Source: CAYGWX01 sp964353855 [NCBI: uncultured bacterium]
GTDB lineage: Bacteria; Edwardsbacteria; CAYGWX01
Length of the DNA stretch: 61,534 nucleotides
NCBI GenBank assembly: GCA_964353855.1
Contig: CAYGWX010000004.1
Coordinates: 30,611-92,144, forward strand
Direction: 5' to 3'
The notes under the pieces were generated by a model. It was not told the DNA's origin. It made no database searches and saw only the letters and a program-made list of their open reading frames with translations. Shown here piece by piece: positions 1-6,809 of the stretch; the stretch's first letter is position 1, and every line of letters starts with the position of its first letter. Both the position numbers and the translations under genes were made by a program.

Positions 1-204
1 GGACTGTTACCACCGCTCCCTGGCGATCAAGCAGGAGATCGGGGACCGCTGGGGCCAAGCCGCGAGCCTGAGCAACCTCGGCGCCGTGCACAATAATCTC
101 GGGGAGTATGGAGAGGCCCTGGACTGTTACCACCGCTCCCTGGCGATCAAGCAGGAGATCGGGGACCGCTGGGGCGAGGCCGCGAGCCTGAACAACCTCG
201 GCGA
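1..204 (+). repeat. DNA-level tandem repeat of one TPR unit (120-bp period)
   Basis: Bases 1-84 and 121-204 differ at only about three positions, although both encode the same TPR stretch (a CYHRSLAIKQEIGDRWG core). TPR units in one protein normally diverge at DNA level, so this looks like a recent unit duplication or gene conversion. The array continues to the left outside the window. Confidence 0.85.
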
Positions 205-682
205 TGTCCTTCGAGAACTGGGAAACTACCCGGAATCCGAACGGACCTTTCTACAGGGCGAGGAGCTGGCGAAGGAGATTAGAGCCAAGGAGTTCGGAGC
301 GCATATCCTGGCCGGGCTCGGGGCGCTGTATTTACAGCAGGACCGCCTACAGCTTGCCGAAGAGAGGATCCTGCAGTTGCGCGACCTGGCCGGAGCCTTG
401 AACTCCAGAGACCTCCAGGGGATGGCGCAATGCCGTCTGGGGCGGTTGCACGTCAAGCGGGGAGAGGGGGAGGCGGCCCGGGCTGCCTTCCAGGAGTCCA
501 TCGCCATTTTCAAGGATACCCGCAACGAGATGGAATTGGGCAAGACCTGCTCCTTTTTCGCTCAGGGGCTGAGAGCGCTGGGAGAACCCGGCGAGAGCGA
601 GTGGTACCGGGTCCAGGCCAAAGAGATCTTTCAGCGCCTCGGGGCCAAGGGCTGGCTTGAGAAAATGGAGGCGGAGAAATAG
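2..682 (+). CDS. TPR-repeat protein, 3' part only
   Basis: The reading frame is open from the left edge, so this is the C-terminal part of a longer protein. The visible part begins with 40-residue TPR units of the NLGxxxxxxGEYxxALxCYxxSLAIxxEIGDRWG type, which occur in TPR-rich regulators and in nucleotide-cyclase or LuxR-type sensor proteins. More degenerate TPR helices follow, with a charged C terminus (WLEKMEAEK). No catalytic domain is visible, so the N-terminal domain that would decide the role lies outside the window. TPR arrays act as protein-protein interaction scaffolds. A GTG at 86 could be mistaken for a start, but the repeat clearly continues upstream of it. Confidence 0.8.
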   Translation, partial: DCYHRSLAIKQEIGDRWGQAASLSNLGAVHNNLGEYGEALDCYHRSLAIKQEIGDRWGEAASLNNLGDVLRELGNYPESERTFLQGEELAKEIRAKEFGAHILAGLGALYLQQDRLQLAEERILQLRDLAGALNSRDLQGMAQCRLGRLHVKRGEGEAARAAFQESIAIFKDTRNEMELGKTCSFFAQGLRALGEPGESEWYRVQAKEIFQRLGAKGWLEKMEAEK

Positions 683-732
683 CCGAAGCGCTTTTCCTGT
701 TAGGAAACATTTAATGTAAAGGCAGACTCATC

Positions 733-810
733 ATGGACGTCAAAGAAGTCATCAAATCCCAGTATCACGCCTCGCTGGAGATGCTTGTGGATGAAGGCCG
801 GGAGCATTAA
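733..810 (+). pseudogene. 5' fragment of a DinB-family gene
   Basis: This short ORF of 25 codons begins MDVKEVIKSQYHASLEML and then runs into unrelated sequence (VDEGREH) and a stop. Its first 17 or so codons match the start of the intact DinB gene at 1740 almost exactly at protein level and closely at DNA level. The metal-ligand histidines of DinB are missing, so it cannot be functional as such. It reads as the leftover 5' end of a duplicated gene. Together with the intact copy it flanks the DUF6544-like gene as a direct repeat of about 52 bp. Confidence 0.75.
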
Positions 811-837
811 CTAAGAGCACAAGGGAAGGAGAAGAAG

Positions 838-1692
838 GTGAAAACCATCTGGAACATCATAGGGGTTCTGCTCTGAATCCTCCTCATCATCGCGGTCGCG
901 ATGATCATCGGCAAGGTGAGGTTCGACAACCAGGTGAAGCGAGTAGTGGCCGGGATGTTCGCGGCCGGGAAAGCCCCGAAGCCAGGGGTGATTTCCGAGG
1001 CGGACCTTGCGGGATTGCCTGAGCCGGTCCAGCGCTGGCTGCGTTACTCCCAGGTCATCGGGAAGGAGCGGGTCACCGCGGTGCGCCTGAAGCAGGAGGG
1101 GTCCATCCGGTTAAAAGCCGGGGGGGCCTGGATGCCGTTTTCGGCAGTGGAATACTACACCACCGACCCCCCGGCGTTCATCTGGTCGGCGAGGGTGAAG
1201 GTGGCGCCGCTCGTATGGTTAGGCGGGACGGACCGTTACGAGGGAGGAAAAGGCCGGATGCTCTTCAAGCTGGGCTGGCTTTATCCGGTCGTCGATGCGC
1301 GGGGAAGGGAACTCGACCAGGGCGCGCTGGTGCGCTATCTCAACGAGACGATGTGGTTCCCCACCGCAGTCCTGAACCCCTCCATCGCCTGGGAGGTGGT
1401 CGATACCCTCTCGGCGAAAGCCACCATGAGTTATCAAGGGGAGACCGCGTCAGCGGTCTTCCACTTCGACCCCGAGGGCCGGTTCGTCACTATGACCGCG
1501 GACCGGTACATGGGCCTGGACAAGGGGTTTTCCCTGGAACCCTGGGCGACGCCGATCACGGGCTACGGAGAGTTCCAAGGCGTGCGGGTCGCTTCCCAAG
1601 GAGAGGCGGTCTGGCGTCTCAAGACGGGAGACTTTCCCTACATCCAAGTCAAGGTTACCGAGATCGAATACAACAAGCCGGAACCCTATTAA
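838..1692 (+). CDS. DUF6544-like protein with in-frame TGA (candidate selenoprotein, or broken start)
   Basis: From residue 25 or so the protein resembles the DUF6544/DUF6920 family of unknown function: LPEPVQRWLRYSQVIG, a WMPFSAVEYYT segment and PPAFIWSARV are typical. I start it at GTG 838 because a good Shine-Dalgarno (AAGGAG) lies about 8 nt upstream, while ATG 901 has none. From 838 the frame encodes a hydrophobic helix, VKTIWNIIGVLL-(TGA)-ILLIIAVAMII, so the TGA at 874-876 falls inside the membrane segment and everything after it is intact. A perfect 8-bp hairpin with loop GGTC follows the TGA at SECIS distance. Options are selenocysteine insertion, a Trp codon changed by mutation or assembly error, or a pseudogene restarted at 901. 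The family call is good; the readthrough is inference. Confidence 0.6.
886..905 (+). promoter_or_regulatory. SECIS-like hairpin after TGA 874
   Basis: ATCATCGC (886-893) pairs perfectly with GCGATGAT (898-905) around the loop GGTC (894-897). The loop starts 17 nt after the TGA. This is close to the E. coli fdhF element, whose apical loop GGUCU sits about the same distance from its UGA. Caution: Ile/Ala/Met-rich membrane codons can give such a palindrome by chance. Confidence 0.4.
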
Positions 1693-1739
1693 AGTCGGAA
1701 AGGCATATCCATACGCCTTTGCCCGCATAAGGAGGACCC

Positions 1740-2252
1740 ATGGACGTCAGGGAAGTCATAAAGTCCCAATACCACGCCTCGCTGGAAATGCTGAAGCAGG
1801 CGGTCGAGAAATGCCCGGAATCCCTTTGGGCCGACCCGGAGCCCAGGAACAAATTCTGGCACATCGCGTTCCACGCCCTTTTTTACACGCACCTTTACCT
1901 TCAGAATGCGGAGAAAGACTTCCGACCCTGGGCCAAGCACCGCGATTTCTACAACTTCATGGGCCCGCTGCCCTGGCCGCCCCACGAGATCCCGAAGATC
2001 GGGGAGCCCTATACCAAGGCTGAGGTCCTGGAATACCTCGAATTTTGCCAAAAGGAGGTCGAGAAAAGGGTCCCGGGGCTCAACCTGGATAGCGAGTCCG
2101 GGTTCCCCTGGAAGCCGTACAAAAAAATGGATTTGCAGATGGAAAGCATCCGGCACATCCAGCACCACGCCGGGCAGCTCATGGACCGGCTTCTGACCAA
2201 GCATGGCATCAGCATAGACTGGGTCGGGAAGAAACCAGGCTCACCGTCTTAA
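1740..2252 (+). CDS. DinB-family metal-binding protein
   Basis: This is a 170-residue four-helix-bundle protein of the DinB/YfiT type. Metal-ligand candidates are His41 and His45 in the NKFWHIAFH segment and His139/His142/His143 in RHIQHHAGQL, the usual DinB pattern. DinB-like proteins include thiol (bacillithiol- or mycothiol-type) transferases and many members of unknown function; nothing here fixes the substrate. The start at 1740 has a strong AAGGAGG 5 nt upstream. The gene ends in a strong terminator at 2276. Its own 5' end is duplicated upstream at 733. Confidence 0.85.
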   Translation: MDVREVIKSQYHASLEMLKQAVEKCPESLWADPEPRNKFWHIAFHALFYTHLYLQNAEKDFRPWAKHRDFYNFMGPLPWPPHEIPKIGEPYTKAEVLEYLEFCQKEVEKRVPGLNLDSESGFPWKPYKKMDLQMESIRHIQHHAGQLMDRLLTKHGISIDWVGKKPGSPS

Positions 2253-2275
2253 TCAACACAAAAGGCTATCCATAA

Positions 2276-2307
2276 AGAACCCCGCCTTAGCAGGCGGGGT
2301 TCTTTTT
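2276..2307 (+). terminator. Rho-independent terminator after DinB
   Basis: A 12-bp perfect stem (AGAACCCCGCCT, loop TAGC, then its complement) is followed by a T run. Confidence 0.9.
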
Positions 2308-2405
2308 ATTCCCGTAACCTCTAAACCTTCCTATACGTATAAAGAGATAAGGACCATGGGAGTAAGGGCCTTTTCATTTCGCAAACAAAATATAGGAGAT
2401 AAGTC

Positions 2406-3194
2406 ATGAAAAAGCTTAGTGTTATGTTGACCGCATGCTTGCTGTTTGCCTTTAACGCCCAGGCTATCTTGGGCGGCGAAACGGTTCGCGGGTCGGGCCG
2501 GATGATCCAGGAGGCCCGGCTGATCAAAGGCATCGCCAGAGTGGACCTCGCAACCATCGGCACCCTCTATCTCACCCAGGGCGACAAGGAGGAGTTGCGG
2601 ATCGAAGCCGAAGACAACCTCCTGCCCTATTTCGTGAGCACTGTAGAAGGGGATGAGCTCGTGATCAAAGCCCGGGAGGACATCGAGCTCAGGCCCACCC
2701 AACCCGTACGCTTCCACCTCACCGTGAAGAAGCTAAACGCCCTCGCGGCCTCCAGTGCCGGGAATATCGAGGCCGGACCCATCAAGGCCGAGCGATTCCT
2801 CCTGGTCGTCGGCAGCGCCGGGAACGTGACCCTGGAATCCCTGGACGCCCCGGAGGTCGCGGCGATGCTGAACAGCGCCGGGAACGCCACGATCAAGAGC
2901 CTGAAGTCCAAGGATTTGAGGGTCAACATCCACAGCGCCGGAGGGCTGACGATCGAGAGCGGCGAGGTCGAAAAGCAGGCCGTCACGCAGACCAGCGCCG
3001 GAAATTACAACGCCCGGGGCCTGAAGAGCCGGAAGGCCCAGGCCCTGGTCAACAGCGCAGGCAGCGCCACCCTCTGGGTCACGGAAGCCCTGACCGCCAC
3101 GGTCAACAGCGTCGGCTCCCTGAGCTACCGGGGAAGCCCGGCAGTGGAAGAACATGTGACCAGCCTGGGAACGATCAGAAAAATAGATAACTGA
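2406..3194 (+). CDS. Secreted head-GIN-domain (DUF2807) protein
   Basis: A signal peptide (MKKLSVMLTACLLFAFNAQA) is followed by a repetitive right-handed beta-helix-like region. It is built from about 30-residue units with the phrase (S/N)SAGN, for example at 'AASSAGNIEAG', 'VGSAGNVTLES' and 'LNSAGNATIKS'. This is the putative auto-transporter adhesin head GIN domain (DUF2807), common in Bacteroidetes and related phyla; its function is not established, and a cell-surface or periplasmic place is likely. The total length of 262 residues is normal for the family. The DNA shows the repeats too, as recurring AACAGCGCCGG blocks. A hairpin follows the gene at 3207. Confidence 0.85.
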   Translation: MKKLSVMLTACLLFAFNAQAILGGETVRGSGRMIQEARLIKGIARVDLATIGTLYLTQGDKEELRIEAEDNLLPYFVSTVEGDELVIKAREDIELRPTQPVRFHLTVKKLNALAASSAGNIEAGPIKAERFLLVVGSAGNVTLESLDAPEVAAMLNSAGNATIKSLKSKDLRVNIHSAGGLTIESGEVEKQAVTQTSAGNYNARGLKSRKAQALVNSAGSATLWVTEALTATVNSVGSLSYRGSPAVEEHVTSLGTIRKIDN

Positions 3195-3206
3195 GGCTTT
3201 CTAAAC

Positions 3207-3240
3207 CAGGAACCCCGCCCAAAAAAGGGCGGGGCTCCTG
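3207..3240 (+). terminator. Terminator-like hairpin after DUF2807 gene
   Basis: CAGGAaCCCCGCCC pairs with GGGCGGGGcTCCTG around an A6 loop, with one internal mismatch. The downstream T run is weak. Confidence 0.7.
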
Positions 3241-3300
3241 AATGTTGCTCCCTGCGGTACCGTTACATGGAGAGCGGTTGTTTATTGGGCTGGGGAGGAT

Positions 3301-3546
3301 TTACAAAACCCCGGGCGATTGGATCGACTGACCGTTGCCGCGGGGCTTTCCGTTCTCAGCCTGGAGCGCCAGGGCACTCACGACTTGGTCGAAGGTCACG
3401 GCACCCATGTCCATCAGGATCTCGCCCATCAAGCTGCTCAGGTATTCGTCCTTCTGCTTCCGAAAAGCCTCGTCCACCTGCCCGGGATCCACCAGCCCCT
3501 GGTCCATCAAGATCTCGCCCAGCAACCGACGCTCTCTATTATCCAT
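3301..3546 (-). CDS. Small stand-alone protein with two MshEN/GspE_N-like motifs
   Basis: The 81-residue protein consists of two related units, LLGEILMDQGLVDPGQVDEAF and GEILMDMGAVTFDQVVSAL, then a short polar tail. The pattern (L/M)GEIL-x-x-xG-(L/A)V-x-x-x-QV-x-x-A is that of the N-terminal domain of GspE/PilB-type secretion ATPases (MshEN, a c-di-GMP-binding fold in some members). Here there is no ATPase domain, so it may be a free adaptor or sensor module. The key residues for c-di-GMP binding cannot be confirmed by eye. The start is supported by AGGAGG a few nt upstream and a consensus promoter at 3581-3610. Confidence 0.65.
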   Translation of the reverse strand: MDNRERRLLGEILMDQGLVDPGQVDEAFRKQKDEYLSSLMGEILMDMGAVTFDQVVSALALQAENGKPRGNGQSIQSPGVL

Positions 3547-3572
3547 AACCTCCTCTTTGTGGCCGACTAAAG

Positions 3573-3610
3573 TTTGACATATTATAACGGTTTCTCAGAT
3601 GATATGTCAA
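3573..3610 (-). promoter_or_regulatory. Promoter plus palindrome upstream of the MshEN-like gene
   Basis: Read on the minus strand, TTGACA (3605-3610), an 18-bp spacer and TATAAT (3581-3586) make a near-perfect sigma-70-type promoter. The same stretch is an inverted repeat, TTGACATAT (3573-3581) against ATATGTCAA (3602-3610), so the -35 and -10 regions sit in the two arms. This could be an operator. Confidence 0.75.
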
Positions 3611-3682
3611 CCTCCTCCCCTTAGCCGGACAGGGAAGGATCCCGTTTCGAACGGGCGGGATCCTACGTTTTTTGAAGAGGCC

Positions 3683-3796
3683 CTACGCCTTCCCAGCGCT
3701 GCCCAGCACGGTCTCGTTCTTGGCGATGCACATCTTGATGAGCTTCTCGCGGGCGGGGCCGAGGACCTTGCGGGGGTCGGATAGGTCGGGATGAAA
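3683..3796 (-). pseudogene. 3' fragment of a class II fructose-bisphosphate aldolase-like gene
   Basis: On the minus strand the frame reads about 37 residues ending at a proper stop: DLSDPRKVLGPAREKLIKM, then CIAKNETVLGSAGKA. The D-PRK-L-PAREA...FG-AGKA pattern is the C-terminal end of class II fructose-bisphosphate aldolases. The frame closes with a TGA just upstream (3797-3799) and no active-site residues are present, so only the gene's tail survives. It is a relic of rearrangement in this accessory stretch. The aldolase assignment rests on a short motif and should be treated as likely rather than sure. Confidence 0.55.
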
Positions 3797-3918
3797 TCAT
3801 CCCCCCATAAAACTTAAATCACACGCTCAGGTCTGAAACCCGGAACCCCTCCTGATTGTTTATAAATAATACGAGGTCAGGCATTTCCCCAACAGGACGG
3901 AAGGAAAAGAGAGAAAAG

Positions 3919-4098
3919 ATGTGGCTTATCGTTAAGATCCTCATCGGCGTAACCCTCGGCGGGGCAGCGGGTTTCGGTTACAGCAAGTTCATGGGCGCAG
4001 CGGGCAGCGCCTGAACCGTCGCCTGCAGCCCCTGGATCACCGTTGGTATCGGTGCAGCCGCGGGGCTCCTGCTGGCCGTGGGCCAGTTCTTCAAGTAG
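3919..4098 (+). CDS. DUF6132-like small membrane protein with in-frame TGA (candidate selenoprotein)
   Basis: The frame encodes MWLIVKILIGVTLGGAAGFG, YSKFMGAAGSA, a TGA at 4012-4014, then TVACSPWITVGIGAAAGLL and QFFK. It looks like the small DUF6132 family (two membrane segments around a G-C-x-x-G-x-C-P-(I/L)-T motif). Aligned without gaps from memory of that family, the TGA falls on the second conserved Cys, the classic situation for selenocysteine. The segment after the TGA keeps the family's P-(W/Y)-I and glycine-rich helix. A purine-rich Shine-Dalgarno (GGAAGGA) precedes ATG 3919. A long imperfect hairpin follows the TGA. The neighbours are a ferredoxin and an FmdB protein, a redox context. 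Alternatives are a nonsense mutation or sequencing error; no Sec machinery gene lies in the window. Confidence 0.55.
4027..4067 (+). promoter_or_regulatory. SECIS-like stem-loop after TGA 4012
   Basis: AGCCCC (4027-4032) pairs with GGGGCU (4062-4067, one bulged C), then UGG with CCG/CC, then after a small internal loop CACCG (4038-4042) with CGGUG (4050-4054). The apical loop is UUGGUAU, 28 nt after the TGA, within the range accepted for bacterial SECIS. The loop Gs sit at positions 3-4, slightly off the usual first two. Confidence 0.4.
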
Positions 4099-4196
4099 GG
4101 CAAAGCGTCAGACGAAGATAAAACAATGCAAGGATACTGCGCGCAGGGCAGCGTAAAACCACCCGAGTAAACCAGGCCGGATCAGGAAAGGAGCTC

Positions 4197-4991
4197 TTGG
4201 CGAAGAGAAAGATAATCGAGATCAACCGCAAGCTGTGCAATGGCTGCGGGTTGTGTACCACCGCTTGCGCGGAAGGGGCTTTGGCGCTTGATGCCGAGGG
4301 AAAAGCGGTGCTCGTCCGGGAGCTCTATTGCGATGGAATGGGGGCTTGCCTGGATGTCTGCCCCACGGCCGCTCTGCAGATCGTGGAGAGGGAGAGCGAG
4401 GATTACAGCGCTCCGGCCGCCTATCAGCAGGTTCTTCAGACCCGGGGGGCAGAGGCCGCGGCCAAGGTTCATGGGGCCGATGGCCTTCCGCGCCCTCCCT
4501 TCTCGAGCTGTCCGGGCAGTGCGGCGTGCGAGATCCCCCTGCCTGCCGCAGGCCCCCAGGAGGAGCCGCTGGCCGCGGTCCGCTCCCAGCTCACGCAGTG
4601 GCCGATCCAGCTGCACCTCATTTCCCCAGCGGCCCCCTACTTTCGGAACGCCGCCCTGCTCATCGCCGCCGATTGCACGGCCTTTGCCCTGGGCAGCTTC
4701 CATCCAGACCTGCTCAGAGGCCGGAAATTGGTCGTCGCCTGCCCCAAGCTCGACAACGCCACGGGATACCTCGAGAAACTGGTCGAGCTCATCCGTTCGC
4801 AGGAGTTGCATTCCCTGACGGTCGCGATCATGACCGTACCCTGCTGCAGGGGGCTCCTGCGTTTGGCCCAGCGGGCCGCGGAGATATCCGGAACGACCCT
4901 GCCGGTGAACGCGGTGACCATCGGGATCGATGGCCGGATCCTTTCAAGGGAGACTCGGGACCAAGCCTCTAAGCCGGTAGGAGGGCCGTAA
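4197..4991 (+). CDS. Ferredoxin-domain protein (2x[4Fe-4S]) with C-terminal domain
   Basis: The N-terminal 65 residues hold two 4Fe-4S motifs, CNGCGLCTTAC and CDGMGACLDVCP, as in the ferredoxin-like proteins found in many anaerobes near Hcp, rubrerythrin and similar genes. The middle has a loop with CPGSAAC. The C-terminal half (about 120-264) looks like a Rossmann-type domain (LLIAADCTAFALG, LVVACPKLDN, VAIMTVPCC) with several cysteines that could bind a further cluster. Role: probably cytoplasmic electron transfer; the partner is unknown. The start is TTG at 4197, chosen because GGAG lies 5-6 nt upstream and the next Met is far inside. The FmdB gene follows after 6 nt, so the two are co-transcribed. 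Confidence 0.8.
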   Translation: MAKRKIIEINRKLCNGCGLCTTACAEGALALDAEGKAVLVRELYCDGMGACLDVCPTAALQIVERESEDYSAPAAYQQVLQTRGAEAAAKVHGADGLPRPPFSSCPGSAACEIPLPAAGPQEEPLAAVRSQLTQWPIQLHLISPAAPYFRNAALLIAADCTAFALGSFHPDLLRGRKLVVACPKLDNATGYLEKLVELIRSQELHSLTVAIMTVPCCRGLLRLAQRAAEISGTTLPVNAVTIGIDGRILSRETRDQASKPVGGP

Positions 4992-4997
4992 AAGAAG

Positions 4998-5186
4998 ATG
5001 CCGATCTACGAATACCGCTGCAGGGAATGCGGAGGGGAGTTCGAAACCATCCTCTTTCGCCAGGAGGACGAGCGGGACATCTCCTGCCCGGAATGCGGGA
5101 GGAAGCACCCCGAGAGGCTGATGTCGGCCTTCGCGTCGTGCGCCGCTTCGCCCAACGCAGGGGAACCCTGTACCCGGTTTAGGTGA
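4998..5186 (+). CDS. FmdB-family zinc-ribbon protein
   Basis: This small protein of 62 residues begins MPIYEYRCRECGGEFETIL and has CxxC pairs (CREC, CPEC) forming the zinc ribbon of the FmdB/CxxC_CXXC_SSSS family. A Cys-containing tail (SCAASPNAGEPC) follows. Members are called putative regulatory proteins but no general function is known. It lies 6 nt after the ferredoxin gene, which suggests translational coupling. The stop is TGA, directly followed by another in-frame TGA, so there is no hint of readthrough here. A weak terminator lies at 5354. Confidence 0.85.
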   Translation: MPIYEYRCRECGGEFETILFRQEDERDISCPECGRKHPERLMSAFASCAASPNAGEPCTRFR

Positions 5187-5221
5187 GGGTGAGGAAGAAA
5201 GGGCCGTGGGCCCCGGAAAAA

Positions 5222-5256
5222 CGGTTAGACTGTTAGACAGTTAGACGGTTGGACGG
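5222..5256. repeat. 8-nt degenerate array (GTTAGAC type)
   Basis: Four units of 8 nt around GGTTAGAC/TGTTAGAC/AGTTAGAC/GGTTGGAC lie soon after the FmdB stop, with one more partial unit at 5263-5272. A close relative of this array is at 12833. The rest of 5187-5455 shows nothing coding. Confidence 0.8.
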
Positions 5257-5353
5257 CAAAATAGGTTAAACGGTTTTTCTTGATCTCGGGCTTCCTGGAC
5301 GGGTAGGCAGACGAGGCCGTGGGTCCTGAAGACAAGACCGTAGTGGATTGACG

Positions 5354-5386
5354 GGCCAGCCGAAAGGCGGGCCTTTATTATTTTTG
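5354..5386 (+). terminator. Terminator after the ferredoxin/FmdB unit
   Basis: GGCCaGCC and GGCgGGCC pair around a GAAA tetraloop with one mismatch, followed by TTTATTATTTTT. It sits between convergent genes. Confidence 0.65.
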
Positions 5387-5455
5387 ACTTTCTTGTGCCC
5401 TCGCTCTCTGAAGAAGGGATGTCCGAGGGTTATTTCCTTGGCCGTTAAAACACCC

Positions 5456-6724
5456 TTATCTCACCTTCACTACCCGCAGGGGCTTTGAGTTTCGCCCCTC
5501 CGGCCTGAGGAAATAGATCCCGGCGGGAAGCCCACTTCCAATTCGGTCGCCCCGGGAGGATCCCACCATCCGGCCAGCCAGGTCATAGATGTCGAAAGCC
5601 TCGGCCCCATGGCCCGGGATTCGGGTAAAAGAGACGAATGGATTGGGCTCCGCAAGGATCCGCTCGCAGAACGCGGGGCGGGAAACCTCGCTGGCCTCGA
5701 CGGCACTGGGTCCTCGATAGATAAACAAGACATTATCGAAGGCGACCATCCTTGACCCCGAGCTTTCGCCGGTATCGTCGCCCAGCAAAACATGGCCCGC
5801 TGTCCCGGCGTTGAAGCGAAACCTCCCCAGCGCGACATAGATTCCGTAGGAATCGTTCTGGTTGATGGAGACGACCGTCGAGCCGTCCGCGTGATGAACC
5901 TCATACCGTGCGCTTCGGGTATCCGCCCGGATCGATGGGATGAACGCATAGACGTCGTAGGACCCGCTGCGCGAGAGGGACGGCCGCCAGACAGCATAAT
6001 TATCCCGAACGCTTCCGTTGGTGTAGACGAACCACAGATGATTGCGGCAGACGCCGATCGAGGAATCGGACAGGCTGCGGGAAAAGGGATCGAACGCAAA
6101 TTCACGCCAGCGGCCCGGAGTGCCGTAACGGGTGCATTCGGAAGAGTCATCCTCGCAGGGGTGGAGGTCGGAGAGGGTCAATCCCGGCTTTCTCAGCCAG
6201 CCCTGGATCGGGTATTGGGAGCTGAACGGCGCAAGGGTGTACCGTCCGCCCGAGGCGGTCAGGGTCAGGGTCATTGCACTGTCCCGCCCGTCCTGGTACC
6301 AGTTCTCCTGGATGAGCTTGAGATAATTCGAGCCCACCTCCCGCACGATCGCCACGTGTCCCCACCTCCCTCCGTCGGAGCAGAGGAGGTCCCCGGGCTG
6401 AGGCGGCATCGTCCCGCCGTTGGGGTAGCGGTCGAGCTCCAGCTGCTGGTAGGCGTCGTAGTAATCGTAGGCGGCATACACCCAGTTCATGTTCTGATGG
6501 GGGAAGACCTGGGCGTAGAACCGGTTGACCCATTCGATGCAGAGATAACGCCATTTGTAGATATCGTCGGGCCCGTAATACTCGGGATACCCGTTGGAAT
6601 AAGCGCAGACCCCCTGGTATTGGCCGCAGTAGGTCGCCCAGGGGGCTGAGACGACCGGCGTTGTGGCGGCTAGTCCGATGAGAACTATCAGCACAACGAT
6701 CGTCGATCGGATCATTCGCTCCAC
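5456..6724 (-). CDS. Secreted CHAP-domain amidase/peptidase with FlgD-like C-terminal domain
   Basis: A signal peptide (MIRSTIVVLIVLIGLAATTP) leads into a CHAP domain. Catalytic candidates are Cys62 in WRYLCIEWVNRF, His123 in RWGHVAIV and Glu140/Asn141 in LIQENWYQ, the usual Cys-His-polar triad of NlpC/P60-like cell-wall amidases. The middle is a beta-sandwich-like region (around 230-330) of unknown role. The last 80 residues are a FlgD-like Ig domain (NPFVSFTRI, FDIYDLAGR, LPAGIYFLRPEG, KPLRVVKVR), seen as a sorting tail in proteins of FCB-type phyla. The start is GTG 6724 because GGGAGGG lies about 5 nt upstream; ATG 6715 is a second option and ATG 6781 would put extra charged residues ahead of the signal. 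Likely exported; it cleaves peptidoglycan or peptide bonds. Confidence 0.8.
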   Translation of the reverse strand: MERMIRSTIVVLIVLIGLAATTPVVSAPWATYCGQYQGVCAYSNGYPEYYGPDDIYKWRYLCIEWVNRFYAQVFPHQNMNWVYAAYDYYDAYQQLELDRYPNGGTMPPQPGDLLCSDGGRWGHVAIVREVGSNYLKLIQENWYQDGRDSAMTLTLTASGGRYTLAPFSSQYPIQGWLRKPGLTLSDLHPCEDDSSECTRYGTPGRWREFAFDPFSRSLSDSSIGVCRNHLWFVYTNGSVRDNYAVWRPSLSRSGSYDVYAFIPSIRADTRSARYEVHHADGSTVVSINQNDSYGIYVALGRFRFNAGTAGHVLLGDDTGESSGSRMVAFDNVLFIYRGPSAVEASEVSRPAFCERILAEPNPFVSFTRIPGHGAEAFDIYDLAGRMVGSSRGDRIGSGLPAGIYFLRPEGRNSKPLRVVKVR

Positions 6725-6809
6725 GTCACCCTCCCTGATTTCCGCATCGTTTCGGGCAAAGCATATTCTTTTCAGGATCATCTTATCTCATTCCAACGAC
6801 GAAAGGTAC

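Noticed and set aside
838-4098. Genome-wide reassignment of TGA to tryptophan
   Set aside because: Many intact genes here end in TGA (for example at 3194, 5186 and 14126) and normal TGG codons are used throughout, so a general recoding is excluded.
4125-4169. 14-codon ORF between the DUF6132-like gene and the ferredoxin gene
   Set aside because: Too short to support, with no ribosome-binding site.
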